Source: Tepidisphaeraceae bacterium (GTDB taxonomy: Bacteria > Planctomycetota > Phycisphaerae > Tepidisphaerales > Tepidisphaeraceae). From it: 10,821 nt of DNA. A program made the position numbers and the translations under genes. The notes under the pieces are model-generated. The model saw nothing but the letters and a program-made list of their open reading frames with translations. It was not told the DNA's origin and made no database searches. Shown in pieces: positions 1 through 6,996 of the stretch (positions are counted from its first letter, which is position 1; each line of letters starts with the position of its first letter). The DNA lies in the NCBI GenBank assembly GCA_025450555.1, contig JANWHF010000341.1, forward strand, positions 1 through 10,821. Direction: 5' to 3'.

Positions 1-812
1 GGCAGGTAAATGCTGAACGTCGTCCCCTTCCCCATCTCCGACTGCACATCGATCCGCCCCTTGTGGTGTTCGATAATTTCTTTGCAGATGGCGAGTCCGA
101 GGCCGGTGCCGCGCTGTTCGCCTTTGCGGGTGGTGCCTTTGGTGGTGAAGAAGGGCTGGAAGATTTTGGGGACCAGCTTTTCCGGGATGCCGGGGCCGGT
201 GTCGATAACCTGGATGCGCACTTCCTGATCCAGTTTCTGCGCCTTGACGGTGATGGATCCGCCCTTGCCCAGCATGGCCTGGCGGGCGTTGATCAGAAGA
301 TTGAGAAGAACCTGTTCGAGCTGGACTGGGTCGCCAAACACATCGATCTCCGGCTGGACCTGCACGCGAAGGGCAATTCCGTCTTTCTGCGGATCGCGCG
401 CCAGCACGGCCAGCGTTTCATCCACCAGTCGCTGCACGCCGACTTGGCCGAAGATCGATTCGCCGCGCGCCAGGCCGAGCATGGCGGTGCAGATTCGGCC
501 GGCCTTGGTAGAGCTTTGGAATGATTTGCTCAGCGCCTTGCGGATCAGCTCCATGTCCGGCGATTCGCCTTCGGCGCTTTGCAATGCATATTGCGAATAG
601 CTGACGATCGGCGTGAGCAGGTTGTTGAATTCGTGGGCGATGACCGAGGCGATGGTGCCGATGGTCGCCAGCCGCTGCGATTCGGTCAGTTGCTCGCGGA
701 GGGCCGAGAGCTGCTCCTGCATCGAATCGAGCTGTGCGTGTAAGGTCTGCTCCGAAACCGCGATAGGCGACTCAAAATCTTTCACTGTACCGGATGTATC
801 GGCCCCAGCCAT
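1..812 (-). CDS. Sensor histidine kinase, C-terminus cut by window edge
   Basis: Only the first 270 codons are visible; the gene runs off the left edge just after the last ATP-domain motif, so little is missing. It autophosphorylates a histidine and would pass the phosphate to a response regulator not seen here. Motifs in order: a predicted coiled-coil N-terminus (about residues 20-50), an H-box IAHEFNN with phospho-acceptor His60, the N-box LEQVLLNLLINARQAM (165-180), the G1 box DTGPGIP (204-210), the F-box FQPFFTT and the G2 box GTGLGLAICKE (235-245). There is no membrane segment or obvious sensor domain, so it is probably cytoplasmic and takes its signal through the coiled coil or a partner. 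The ATG at 812 is the only good start: an in-frame TAA lies about 50 nt upstream and AAGG sits 7 nt before it. It follows the redoxin gene by 109 nt on the same strand. Confidence 0.9.
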   Translation of the reverse strand, partial: MAGADTSGTVKDFESPIAVSEQTLHAQLDSMQEQLSALREQLTESQRLATIGTIASVIAHEFNNLLTPIVSYSQYALQSAEGESPDMELIRKALSKSFQSSTKAGRICTAMLGLARGESIFGQVGVQRLVDETLAVLARDPQKDGIALRVQVQPEIDVFGDPVQLEQVLLNLLINARQAMLGKGGSITVKAQKLDQEVRIQVIDTGPGIPEKLVPKIFQPFFTTKGTTRKGEQRGTGLGLAICKEIIEHHKGRIDVQSEMGKGTTFSIYL

Positions 813-921
813 GGGCAGCCTTGACGAAGGTACAGTCGAACGTGTGATCGCGATTTATTGGACGCGCTTCTCACCTGAAATTGATTGTAAATGTCGCCCA
901 GATTCGCTATTTCAAAGCGCC

Positions 922-1515
922 TCACACCAGATCGCACGCCTCCGGCGGCATCCATTTCTCGGGCTTGCCTTTCCATTTGATGTTGCAGCCGATTGGGTTG
1001 GTCAGTTGAACGGCCGGCTTCTTGCCGCAGAGAATGGCATCGACCGCATCCTGCAATTCGTGCGTGGTCTGTTGGCCGGGATGGCGCGGGTTGTCGTCCA
1101 TTCGGCCGGTGTATTGCAGTTCCCAACGATCACTTTCGCCCTTGCCGAAGACGAAGAAGTGCGGCGTTTTCAGCGCGCCGTAGGCGCGCGCAACCTCCTG
1201 CGTTTCATCGCGCAGGTACCGAAACGGAAAGTTTCGCTCGCGGGCGCGCTGGATCATGTGCGGCAAATCGTCCGTGGGATGATTCTCCGTTTCGTTGGAA
1301 TTAATGGCAATGAACGATACGTCCTTGGGCGCGTATTCCAGCGCAAAATCGATCATGCGCTCTTCGCTGCCAATCACATAAGGACAATGATTGCAGGTGA
1401 ATGCGATCACCATCACCCGGCAGCTGGCCTCGTCGCAAAGACGATGTCTTTTGCCATCCGTTCCGGGCAGATCAAATTCGGGGGCGGGTTTTCCCAGTTC
1501 AAGTGTGAATGCCAT
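922..1515 (-). CDS. Thioredoxin-like redoxin (AhpC/TSA-type fold) with CNHCPYV active site
   Basis: This 197-residue protein has the thioredoxin fold of the AhpC/TSA-redoxin group. The N-terminus (LGKPAPEFDLPGTDGK) is the usual opening of that group. The active site is CNHC, Cys41 and Cys44, followed by PYV, and the cis-proline is Pro118 in ALKTPHFFVF. No signal peptide or lipobox is visible, so it is predicted to be cytoplasmic. A thiol-disulfide reductase or peroxidase-like role is inferred from the CxxC; the substrate is unknown. The C-terminal motif IGCNIKWKGKPEKW contains an extra cysteine (Cys177) whose role I cannot assign. The start at 1515 is supported by GGAGG at 1526-1530, ten nt upstream. 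It is divergent from the HtrA-like gene and may be co-transcribed with the histidine kinase downstream. Confidence 0.9.
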   Translation of the reverse strand: MAFTLELGKPAPEFDLPGTDGKRHRLCDEASCRVMVIAFTCNHCPYVIGSEERMIDFALEYAPKDVSFIAINSNETENHPTDDLPHMIQRARERNFPFRYLRDETQEVARAYGALKTPHFFVFGKGESDRWELQYTGRMDDNPRHPGQQTTHELQDAVDAILCGKKPAVQLTNPIGCNIKWKGKPEKWMPPEACDLV

Positions 1516-1551
1516 CAGTCATCGACCTCCAATCCCAGGTGAAGCAGGTCT

Positions 1552-1568
1552 ATGCAGCGGTCCTGCAT
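1552..1568. promoter_or_regulatory. Palindrome ATGCAG-N5-CTGCAT between divergent genes, candidate operator
   Basis: A perfect 6-bp inverted repeat with a 5-nt centre lies in the 107-bp region between the divergent redoxin and HtrA-like genes, 37 bp and 55 bp from their starts. Its size and symmetry fit a dimeric repressor or activator site shared by both promoters. No convincing -35/-10 pair was found for either gene, so the regulatory role is inference. Confidence 0.3.
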
Positions 1569-1622
1569 CGGATTAAAACGATAGGAGCCATGACTCGTAC
1601 TGTCATCCGAGGCTCGAAAACC

Positions 1623-2945
1623 ATGAGAAACCATCCGTGGGGACTGATCTGTTTCATTCTATTGCTTGTCGCACCTTGCGCCAGTCAGGCGGCGCCGCCG
1701 GAGTCGATCAACCTTCGGCGTACGGTCACCGTGCAGGTCGTGGAAAAGACCAAGGATGCGGTGGTCAATATTTCGGCCACCAAGCTGGTGAGCCAGCGGG
1801 TTTCGGGATTTTTCGATCCATTCTGGTCGCAGATCGACCCGAGCCAGGTCATGCAAGTGCCTGCCAATTCGCTGGGAAGCGGATTTGTGATTCATCCAGA
1901 TGGCTATGTCGTCACCAACAATCACGTCATCGACCGCGCCCGGGAGATTCATGTCGAGCTGGCCGATGGGCGAAAGCTGCCGGCGGAGATTATCAGCGCC
2001 GATCGCCAGGCCGACTTGGCGATCTTGCGCATTCACAGCGATAAGCCCTTTCCGACCCTCGAACTGGGCGACAGCAGCGACTTGATGATCGGTGAGCCGG
2101 TGATCGCGGTGGGCAATCCGCTGGGCTACAGCCACAGCGTCAGCACCGGCATCGTGTCGGCTATTCACCGCGATCTCAAAAACAGCGATGGAAAGACAAG
2201 CCTCGCCGACTTGATCCAGACCGATGCCGCGATTAATCCGGGAAATTCTGGCGGCCCCCTGCTCAACGCCTATGGCCAAGTGATCGGCATCAATACCGCC
2301 ATTCGCAGCGACGCGCAAAACATCGGCTTCTCGATTCCCATCGATCATCTGCGCGATCTGATCCCTGAGCTGATGAATCCCACGCAGGCCAACAAGGTGA
2401 ATATCGCGATCAAGTTAAAAGAAAGGCGGACGCTTTCGCCGCCGGATCATATTGCGATTTCGATTTTGACTGATGGGAAAACGCCGCATGAGGCGACGGC
2501 GATCGATGGCCTACATCCGGCAAATATCGTCGATGCCTACGCGATGCTGATGCGCATTCATGTCGGGCAGGCCGTTACGTTGGCGGGGCCATCGAATCGA
2601 GTCTTCGAGAAAGTGGTCGCCCGGGCGGTTCCGCTTCCCGATGCGATTGTGCAGGCACACAGGATTCTTGGAATTACGATTGAGCCGCTGACGCCGATGC
2701 TGGCGGCAAAGCATCATCTGGATGTGGAAGATGGAATGCTGGTCCGCTCGGTGGATGCCGACGGAATTGGAGCACAAGCCGGACTGAAATCCGGAGACGT
2801 GATCGTCCGGCTCGGGCGCTACCGTGTCTCGACGTTAGATGATTTTGCCGCACTGGTCACGCACCTGCCGGAAGCCGGGCGTGTCGAAGTGGGTGTCGTG
2901 CGGGGCGACCGGCTTTTACATGGCGTTCTGTCTTTCGAAGATTAG
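1623..2945 (+). CDS. HtrA/DegP-like periplasmic serine protease with one clear PDZ domain
   Basis: A secreted trypsin-like protease of the S1C (HtrA/Deg) family, expected to handle damaged or misfolded envelope proteins. From Met at 1623 it is 440 residues: a signal peptide (MRNHPW, then a hydrophobic stretch GLICFILLLVA, ending near SQAA), a protease domain (about 35-250) with the triad His101 (TNNHV), Asp131 (ADLAIL) and Ser209 (NPGNSGGP), a poorly recognised region (about 255-345), and a C-terminal PDZ (about 348-437, with QAGLKSGDVI). The triad is intact, so activity is expected. Start choice: GAGG 10 nt upstream and a compact signal peptide favour 1623; an in-frame ATG at 1590 has AGGAG only 2 nt away, and the open frame extends back to 1509 into the redoxin gene. 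The stop is 10 nt before the large inverted repeat. Confidence 0.9.
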   Translation: MRNHPWGLICFILLLVAPCASQAAPPESINLRRTVTVQVVEKTKDAVVNISATKLVSQRVSGFFDPFWSQIDPSQVMQVPANSLGSGFVIHPDGYVVTNNHVIDRAREIHVELADGRKLPAEIISADRQADLAILRIHSDKPFPTLELGDSSDLMIGEPVIAVGNPLGYSHSVSTGIVSAIHRDLKNSDGKTSLADLIQTDAAINPGNSGGPLLNAYGQVIGINTAIRSDAQNIGFSIPIDHLRDLIPELMNPTQANKVNIAIKLKERRTLSPPDHIAISILTDGKTPHEATAIDGLHPANIVDAYAMLMRIHVGQAVTLAGPSNRVFEKVVARAVPLPDAIVQAHRILGITIEPLTPMLAAKHHLDVEDGMLVRSVDADGIGAQAGLKSGDVIVRLGRYRVSTLDDFAALVTHLPEAGRVEVGVVRGDRLLHGVLSFED

Positions 2946-2954
2946 AAGAAGATT

Positions 2955-3198
2955 TCACCACGGAGGCACGGAGACACGGAGGCCTGGTTTTGCTGAAGTG
3001 TGGGCCGATGCGGGGGATGCCATTTGATTTGCGCCGAGGACGCCAAGGAGCCAAGGACGCCAAGAAGAAAAACTATAAAAAGGAATTTCTTGGCGCTCTT
3101 GGCTGCCTTGGCGTTCTTGGCGCAAATCGAACGGCTTCCCTCGCGTCGGCCCACACTTCAGCAAACCGCGCCTCCGTGACTCCGTGCCTCCGTGGTGA
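2955..3198. repeat. Long composite inverted-repeat element (two arms of about 112 bp, 20-nt loop)
   Basis: The left arm (2955-3066) and right arm (3086-3198) are inverted copies that differ at roughly 15 positions, with a short A-rich loop between. Each arm is composite: an outer part of three CACGGAG units (2958-2982), a middle part containing GCTGAAGTGTGGGCCGA (2992-3008), and an inner part of direct repeats related to ACGCCAAGG (3030-3065). Open frames across it are low-complexity and change with strand, so it is not coding. It begins 10 nt after the protease stop and ends 24 nt before the glycerate kinase. Its transcript would fold into one long hairpin, so it could end or protect the upstream mRNA. 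The CACGGAG and CGCCAAGG units resemble dispersed intergenic repeats I associate with environmental bacterial genomes; a non-autonomous mobile element (MITE-like) is possible but no target-site duplication is clear. Confidence 0.85.
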
Positions 3199-3222
3199 TA
3201 TTAATTCTGATGGCCGCACCGA

Positions 3223-4374
3223 ATGAGAATTCTCGTCGCTCCTGACAAGTTCAAAAGATGCCTCACGGCGCTGGAAGTTGCACAAGCGATGGCAGAGGGA
3301 ATCGCGCGCGTGATTCCCGAGGCGCAACTCGATTTATGTCCCATGGCCGACGGCGGCGAAGGAACGGTGAGCGCGCTGGTTGCCGCCACAAATGGGAAAT
3401 TGCTGACGCGCCGCGTGACCGGTCCACTACCGGAAATGAAAGTCGATGCGACATTCGGAATGCTTGGCGACGGGCAAACCGCCGTCGTCGAAATGGCTGC
3501 CGCTTGCGGCTTGGCGCTCCTTCCCCTCTCCCAGCGCGATCCTATGTCGACCACTACCTTCGGTACTGGCGAACTTCTCATGGCCGCCGCCGAAGCCGGT
3601 GCAAAGCGTGCCATCCTCGGCATCGGCGGCAGCGCCACCGTGGACGGCGGCGTCGGCTGCGCGCAAGCGTGCGGGCTCCCGGTGTTACTGGAAGACGGCG
3701 AGCCGGTCTCTCCGACCGAGCCACTTTGCGGCCGCGATTTGGACAGCATCCTCATGATCAAACATGGACGCGGGAGTCCGATCGAACGAATGCAAATCAT
3801 GGTCGCCTGCGATGTGGTCAATCCGCTGTTTGGTCCCAATGGAGCGGCGGTGGTTTTTGGTCCCCAGAAAGGCGCAACGCCACTGCAGGTGCAGCAACTT
3901 GACGATTCGTTGCGTCGCCTCGCTGAGCGCACAGGGAAGCTCGACGCCGCGAATACACCCGGCGCCGGCGCGGCCGGCGGCCTGGGATTCGGCATGCTCG
4001 CCTGGTTCGGCGCCACGCTCGCCAGCGGCGTGCAAACGGTCATCGATGCAGTGAATCTTCAATCGCGCCTGCGCGACGCCGATCTGTGCATCACCGGCGA
4101 AGGAAAACTCGACGAGCAAACCCTGCACGGCAAAACGCCGATCGGCGTCGCGCGAGCCGCTCGAAATGCAGGGGTCCCTTGCATTGCGCTGGCCGGTTCG
4201 CTGGGAGCGGTGCCCGAGACATTTCGAGCCGAGGGGTTAAATGCCTGGTTTTCCATTTGCCCCGGGCCAATCACCCTCGAACAATCGACGGGCGACGCGC
4301 GCCGCCTGCTGGCGGACGCCGCCGCCAATGCGGTTTCATTATTCAAGGTGCATCACAGCGACAAGCGAGGCTGA
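3223..4374 (+). CDS. Glycerate kinase (GarK/GlxK family)
   Basis: It phosphorylates D-glycerate with ATP in the cytoplasm; characterised GarK-type enzymes give 2-phosphoglycerate, the enolase substrate. The 383-residue length is normal for the family. Signatures: N-terminal MRILVAPDKFK, PMADGGEGT (40-48), the glycine-rich GIGGSATVDGGVGCAQACG (133-151), a second glycine-rich patch GAAGGLGFGM (249-258), and TGEGKLDEQTLHGKTPIGVA (291-310). All look intact. The start at 3223 matches the expected N-terminus, yet no Shine-Dalgarno sequence is visible and the right arm of the inverted repeat ends 24 nt upstream, so its promoter probably lies inside or beside the repeat. A 41-codon membrane-protein gene follows 4 nt after the stop. 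The enolase that could use its product lies convergently beyond the terminator at 4552-4573. Confidence 0.92.
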   Translation: MRILVAPDKFKRCLTALEVAQAMAEGIARVIPEAQLDLCPMADGGEGTVSALVAATNGKLLTRRVTGPLPEMKVDATFGMLGDGQTAVVEMAAACGLALLPLSQRDPMSTTTFGTGELLMAAAEAGAKRAILGIGGSATVDGGVGCAQACGLPVLLEDGEPVSPTEPLCGRDLDSILMIKHGRGSPIERMQIMVACDVVNPLFGPNGAAVVFGPQKGATPLQVQQLDDSLRRLAERTGKLDAANTPGAGAAGGLGFGMLAWFGATLASGVQTVIDAVNLQSRLRDADLCITGEGKLDEQTLHGKTPIGVARAARNAGVPCIALAGSLGAVPETFRAEGLNAWFSICPGPITLEQSTGDARRLLADAAANAVSLFKVHHSDKRG

Positions 4375-4378
4375 TTTC

Positions 4379-4504
4379 ATGGCAAGGAGACGAATCCCCA
4401 AAAACGCCCTCTTTGCCATGCTCGTGATCGGCATCTGCATCTTCGGCTACCTGGTCATCACGTTCTTTTTCCTGTATCGCGATTACATCAAGACGCCGCA
4501 CTAA
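4379..4504 (+). CDS. Small single-span membrane protein, 41 residues, coupled to glycerate kinase
   Basis: The sequence starts MARRRIPKNALFAML, runs through a hydrophobic segment of about 21 residues (11-32, rich in I, F, V, L) and ends YRDYIKTPH. Four basic residues before the helix predict the N-terminus in the cytoplasm. The start has GAGG at 4367-4370, 8 nt upstream, and lies 4 nt after the glycerate kinase stop, so translation is likely coupled. Good ribosome binding site, tight spacing and a clear transmembrane design make it a probable gene despite its size. I do not recognise the family. It might anchor or modulate a partner or assist transport, but nothing in the sequence shows which. 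Confidence 0.65.
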   Translation: MARRRIPKNALFAMLVIGICIFGYLVITFFFLYRDYIKTPH

Positions 4505-4551
4505 TGTTGGCGCGGCATTTACTTCGGCGCGGCTATTTGCGCCATCGCCAG

Positions 4552-4573
4552 AAAGGGTGCCAGCCACCCTTTT
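4552..4573. terminator. Bidirectional intrinsic terminator between convergent operons
   Basis: AAAGGGTG (4552-4559) pairs perfectly with CACCCTTT (4565-4572) around a 5-nt loop CCAGC. The A-run on the left and T-run on the right give a U-tail on either strand, so one hairpin can end the plus-strand glycerate kinase transcript and the minus-strand enolase transcript. The tails are short (3-4 U). Confidence 0.6.
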
Positions 4574-4597
4574 CATAATCGCAACCAGTGGCGTGAG

Positions 4598-5875
4598 TTA
4601 TGGCTTCGCCTTCGGCCAATTCGCCACGGGCCAGCGGGTTTGGGCTTCGATCATCAGCAGGCGGTTGTATTTGGCCAGGCGTTCGGAGCGGGTGATGGAG
4701 CCGACTTTGATTTGGTTGCCTGACCAGCCCACCGCGAGATCGGCAAGCCAGTCGTCTTCGGTTTCACCGCTGCGGGCGCTGATGGTGATGGACCAGCCGG
4801 CTTTTTTCGCCAGGGCGTGGGCCTCGGCGGCTTCGGTGAGCGTGCCGATCTGGTTGACTTTCAGGAGCAGGGCCGATGCGGCATCGGATTCGATGGCTTG
4901 CGCAATGCGCTGCGGGTTGGTGCAGAGCAGATCATCGCCGAGTACGAGCGCGTGATTGCCAATCCTCCTTTGCAAAGCAGGCCAATTGGACCAATCTTCT
5001 TCTGCAAGGGCGTCTTCGACGCTGATGATGGGATAACGCTCGACCCACTGCGCAACTTGATCGATCATCTGGCCAGGCAGAAGCGACCTCCCTTCCAAGT
5101 GATAGCGTCCTTCAGAAAAGAAATGGCTCGACGCCACATCGATCGCAATCGCAATATCTTTTCCCGGCGCAAAGCCGGGCGATCGAATCGATTCCACTGC
5201 ATCTTCCAGCATCGCGTCGATCGTTGGGAATGGCGGCGCCAGGCCGCCTTCGTCGGCAACCAGGGGCCGCATTTGATATTTCCTGGCGCACAGCGCCGTC
5301 GCAGCACGATACACCGCCGACGCATCGGCTAGTCCCTGATCGATCGAGGATGCTGACAGCGGCACGATCAGCACATCCTGGATCGGCACCTGCCCGCCGG
5401 CATGTTTACCGCCGCTGAAAAGATTGATCGTCAGGCGGGGAAGCGTTTGCGATGATTCATCCACCATCGAAGCAAAATGCTCAAAGAGCGGCTTCTTTGC
5501 CTCCATCGCGTTGGCACGGGCGAAAGCGATGGAAACCGCCAGCAACGCGTTGGCTCCGAGCTTTGATTTGTTGGGCGTTCCGTCCAGCGCGATGATTGTC
5601 TCATCGAGCTGCCGTTGGTCGGCAAAGCTTTTCCCGCGCAAAGCACTGTTAATTTCCCGATTGACGTGGCCGACTGCTTTGCGACAACCAAGGCCGCCAT
5701 GGCGATTCGGATCGCCATCGCGAAGTTCGACTGCTTCGGCGCGGCCGGTCGAAGCGCCGGACGGAATGGATGCCCATGCCCGCGCTCCCGATGCGAATTC
5801 GCACCAAGCGCCGACCGTCGGCCGACCGCGGCTATCCAAAATCTCCATCGCGCTGACGCACTCAATCTTCGGCAC
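4598..5875 (-). CDS. eno: Enolase (phosphopyruvate hydratase) with altered active-site residues
   Basis: Enolase converts 2-phosphoglycerate to phosphoenolpyruvate. The 425-residue length is standard. Conserved features: substrate loop SGASTG (39-44), NKSKLGANA (102-110), GGKHAGG with His158, DEGG with Glu209, metal ligands Asp246, Glu287 and Asp314, catalytic Lys339 (LLLKVNQIGTLTE), RSGETED (368-374) and Lys390. Two positions depart from the family: the catalytic Glu of the usual QEF motif is Asp167 (IQDVL), and the His of the usual SHRSGETED is Ala367 (SARSGETED). GNPTVE near the N-terminus reads GRPTVG. It starts at a GTG at 5875; GGAGG lies 7 nt upstream inside the end of the preceding kinase gene, whose stop is 3 nt away, so the two are probably translationally coupled. 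It may be a specialised or slower paralogue, with a standard enolase elsewhere. The family call is secure; the reaction is less so. Confidence 0.85.
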   Translation of the reverse strand: MPKIECVSAMEILDSRGRPTVGAWCEFASGARAWASIPSGASTGRAEAVELRDGDPNRHGGLGCRKAVGHVNREINSALRGKSFADQRQLDETIIALDGTPNKSKLGANALLAVSIAFARANAMEAKKPLFEHFASMVDESSQTLPRLTINLFSGGKHAGGQVPIQDVLIVPLSASSIDQGLADASAVYRAATALCARKYQMRPLVADEGGLAPPFPTIDAMLEDAVESIRSPGFAPGKDIAIAIDVASSHFFSEGRYHLEGRSLLPGQMIDQVAQWVERYPIISVEDALAEEDWSNWPALQRRIGNHALVLGDDLLCTNPQRIAQAIESDAASALLLKVNQIGTLTEAAEAHALAKKAGWSITISARSGETEDDWLADLAVGWSGNQIKVGSITRSERLAKYNRLLMIEAQTRWPVANWPKAKP

Positions 5876-5878
5876 GCT

Positions 5879-6910
5879 CTATCCTCCTTCAATCGCGGCG
5901 ATGAATTCATCGGCCAGGCTCGCCACGCTGTCCGGCTGATGCTGTATTAACTTCAGAACCGCGCGGACCTGCCGATCTTTTTCGAACTTATCGAGATATT
6001 CCAGCGGCGAACGCCCCACGCAACGGGCCAGTAGACATCCCAGCGCGTGGGAGACGCCATCCTTCTCCGCTTCCTGCTTCCATGGAACGTCGCCGAGCGA
6101 TTCGCGATAGCTGCGATAAAAATCATTTGCCGCATGGACAAATGCGGATCGGTGAGTGGTTAGATGGTGGCCCTTGCTCAGCAGATGGGCCATAGCAAAT
6201 CCGATATCGAACGCCCCCTGCCCAAAATGAATCACCTCATGATCGAGCAGGATGAGCTGATCGTTGTAGACCAATACGTTCTTCGGACTGAAATCGCCAT
6301 GAACGAGCGTATGTCGAGTTTTTACCGTGCGATCGATCAATCGATTCAGGAATTCGGCGGCTGCCGGTTGCTGACCCGCCGCATACTGGTAATACGGGTC
6401 GAGGCGAAGCGATTTAAAAAAACTGCGGTCCTCGAATTCCTGGGCCAGCTTCGTCCGATGCTCCCATCCGCCGCGATGAATGCATCCCAATAGATTTCCG
6501 AATTGCTCGACGTGACTTGTTCGCACATCGCCCGCCAGCAGCATCGTTTTCCAATTCTGATGCGGCTGCGGCACCGCCTCCATCGCGAGCACGAAACACG
6601 GCGCATCGAGGAAAATGAGTGGAGTGATGGAGCCCGGCGGCACGAGCTTGGCCAATTCGCGTATGCCTGCCGCTTCGCGTTCAATGCGGCGCGGGTCGCT
6701 GAGCCATTCGACGCTCACCCGCAGCCGAGGCAGCGCCTGCTTGAGCACCCAGGCTTTTCCGTTTTCACGTTCAACCAGGATTGCCCGGTTAGAAACACCG
6801 CCCGTCAGCCGCGTGAACATCGGCGTCTCCTCGGCGCCAATTCGGCCGCTTTCGCGCAGGTATTGCAGCAATGCCGCAAAATCCTCGATGTCGAGCGATT
6901 CGTTCGCCAT
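5879..6910 (-). CDS. APH-fold small-molecule kinase, methylthioribose-kinase-like
   Basis: A 343-residue phosphotransferase of the aminoglycoside-phosphotransferase/choline-kinase fold. A glycine-rich start (LTGGVSNRAI, 35-44) is followed by Lys57 in WVLKQALPRLRV, a stretch very like the KQALPYVR region of methylthioribose kinase (MtnK). The catalytic loop is HGDFSPKN (His204, Asp206), and the metal motif is LLDHEV (Asp223-x-Glu225), the DxE form that MtnK has in place of DFG. It has the kinase residues needed for activity. Specificity is unknown: no other methionine-salvage gene lies in the window, while enolase starts 3 nt after its stop, which points to a sugar or hydroxyacid substrate in a pathway shared with enolase. 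The ATG at 6910 is preferred; a TTG two codons upstream is in frame. No Shine-Dalgarno sequence is seen. Antibiotic resistance is unlikely from this context. Confidence 0.8.
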   Translation of the reverse strand: MANESLDIEDFAALLQYLRESGRIGAEETPMFTRLTGGVSNRAILVERENGKAWVLKQALPRLRVSVEWLSDPRRIEREAAGIRELAKLVPPGSITPLIFLDAPCFVLAMEAVPQPHQNWKTMLLAGDVRTSHVEQFGNLLGCIHRGGWEHRTKLAQEFEDRSFFKSLRLDPYYQYAAGQQPAAAEFLNRLIDRTVKTRHTLVHGDFSPKNVLVYNDQLILLDHEVIHFGQGAFDIGFAMAHLLSKGHHLTTHRSAFVHAANDFYRSYRESLGDVPWKQEAEKDGVSHALGCLLARCVGRSPLEYLDKFEKDRQVRAVLKLIQHQPDSVASLADEFIAAIEGG

Positions 6911-6922
6911 GATCAACGATGC

Positions 6923-6928
6923 GTTATA
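6923..6928 (-). promoter_or_regulatory. Possible -10 element for the kinase-enolase operon
   Basis: On the minus strand TATAAC (5 of 6 match to TATAAT) lies 12 nt before the kinase ATG. It would place the transcript start only a few nt before the ATG, consistent with the lack of a ribosome binding site. The hexamer 17 nt further upstream, TGTCTT, is a poor -35. Weak candidate. Confidence 0.3.
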
Positions 6929-6996
6929 TCCGCCGGCTGAGGCGCAAGACAGTTTGGTTGATGCCCATCGGCAGCGGCGCGCCTAAACTTCTTCGC

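Noticed and set aside
613..1542. 309-codon plus-strand open frame
   Set aside because: It lies antisense to the histidine kinase N-terminus and the redoxin, both of which have clear family motifs; its own product matches nothing.
1659..2348. 229-codon minus-strand open frame inside the protease gene
   Set aside because: Antisense shadow of the HtrA-like catalytic domain, with Asp/Gly/Arg-rich composition typical of such shadows.
2955..3198. CRISPR-like or IS-terminal repeat
   Set aside because: Units are adjacent or inverted with no regular spacers, and there is no transposase or clear target duplication.
2942..3226. Several short frames in the gap after the protease gene
   Set aside because: All read through the inverted repeat; the peptides are translations of the repeat units and appear on both strands.
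3201..4043. 280-codon minus-strand open frame
   Set aside because: Antisense to the glycerate kinase, Ser/Pro/Ala-rich, no motif or ribosome binding site.
6919..6996. N-terminal extension of the dehydrogenase-like protein
   Set aside because: The upstream in-frame starts add a basic, non-homologous stretch and have no ribosome binding site; the family begins a few residues before the NAD motif.
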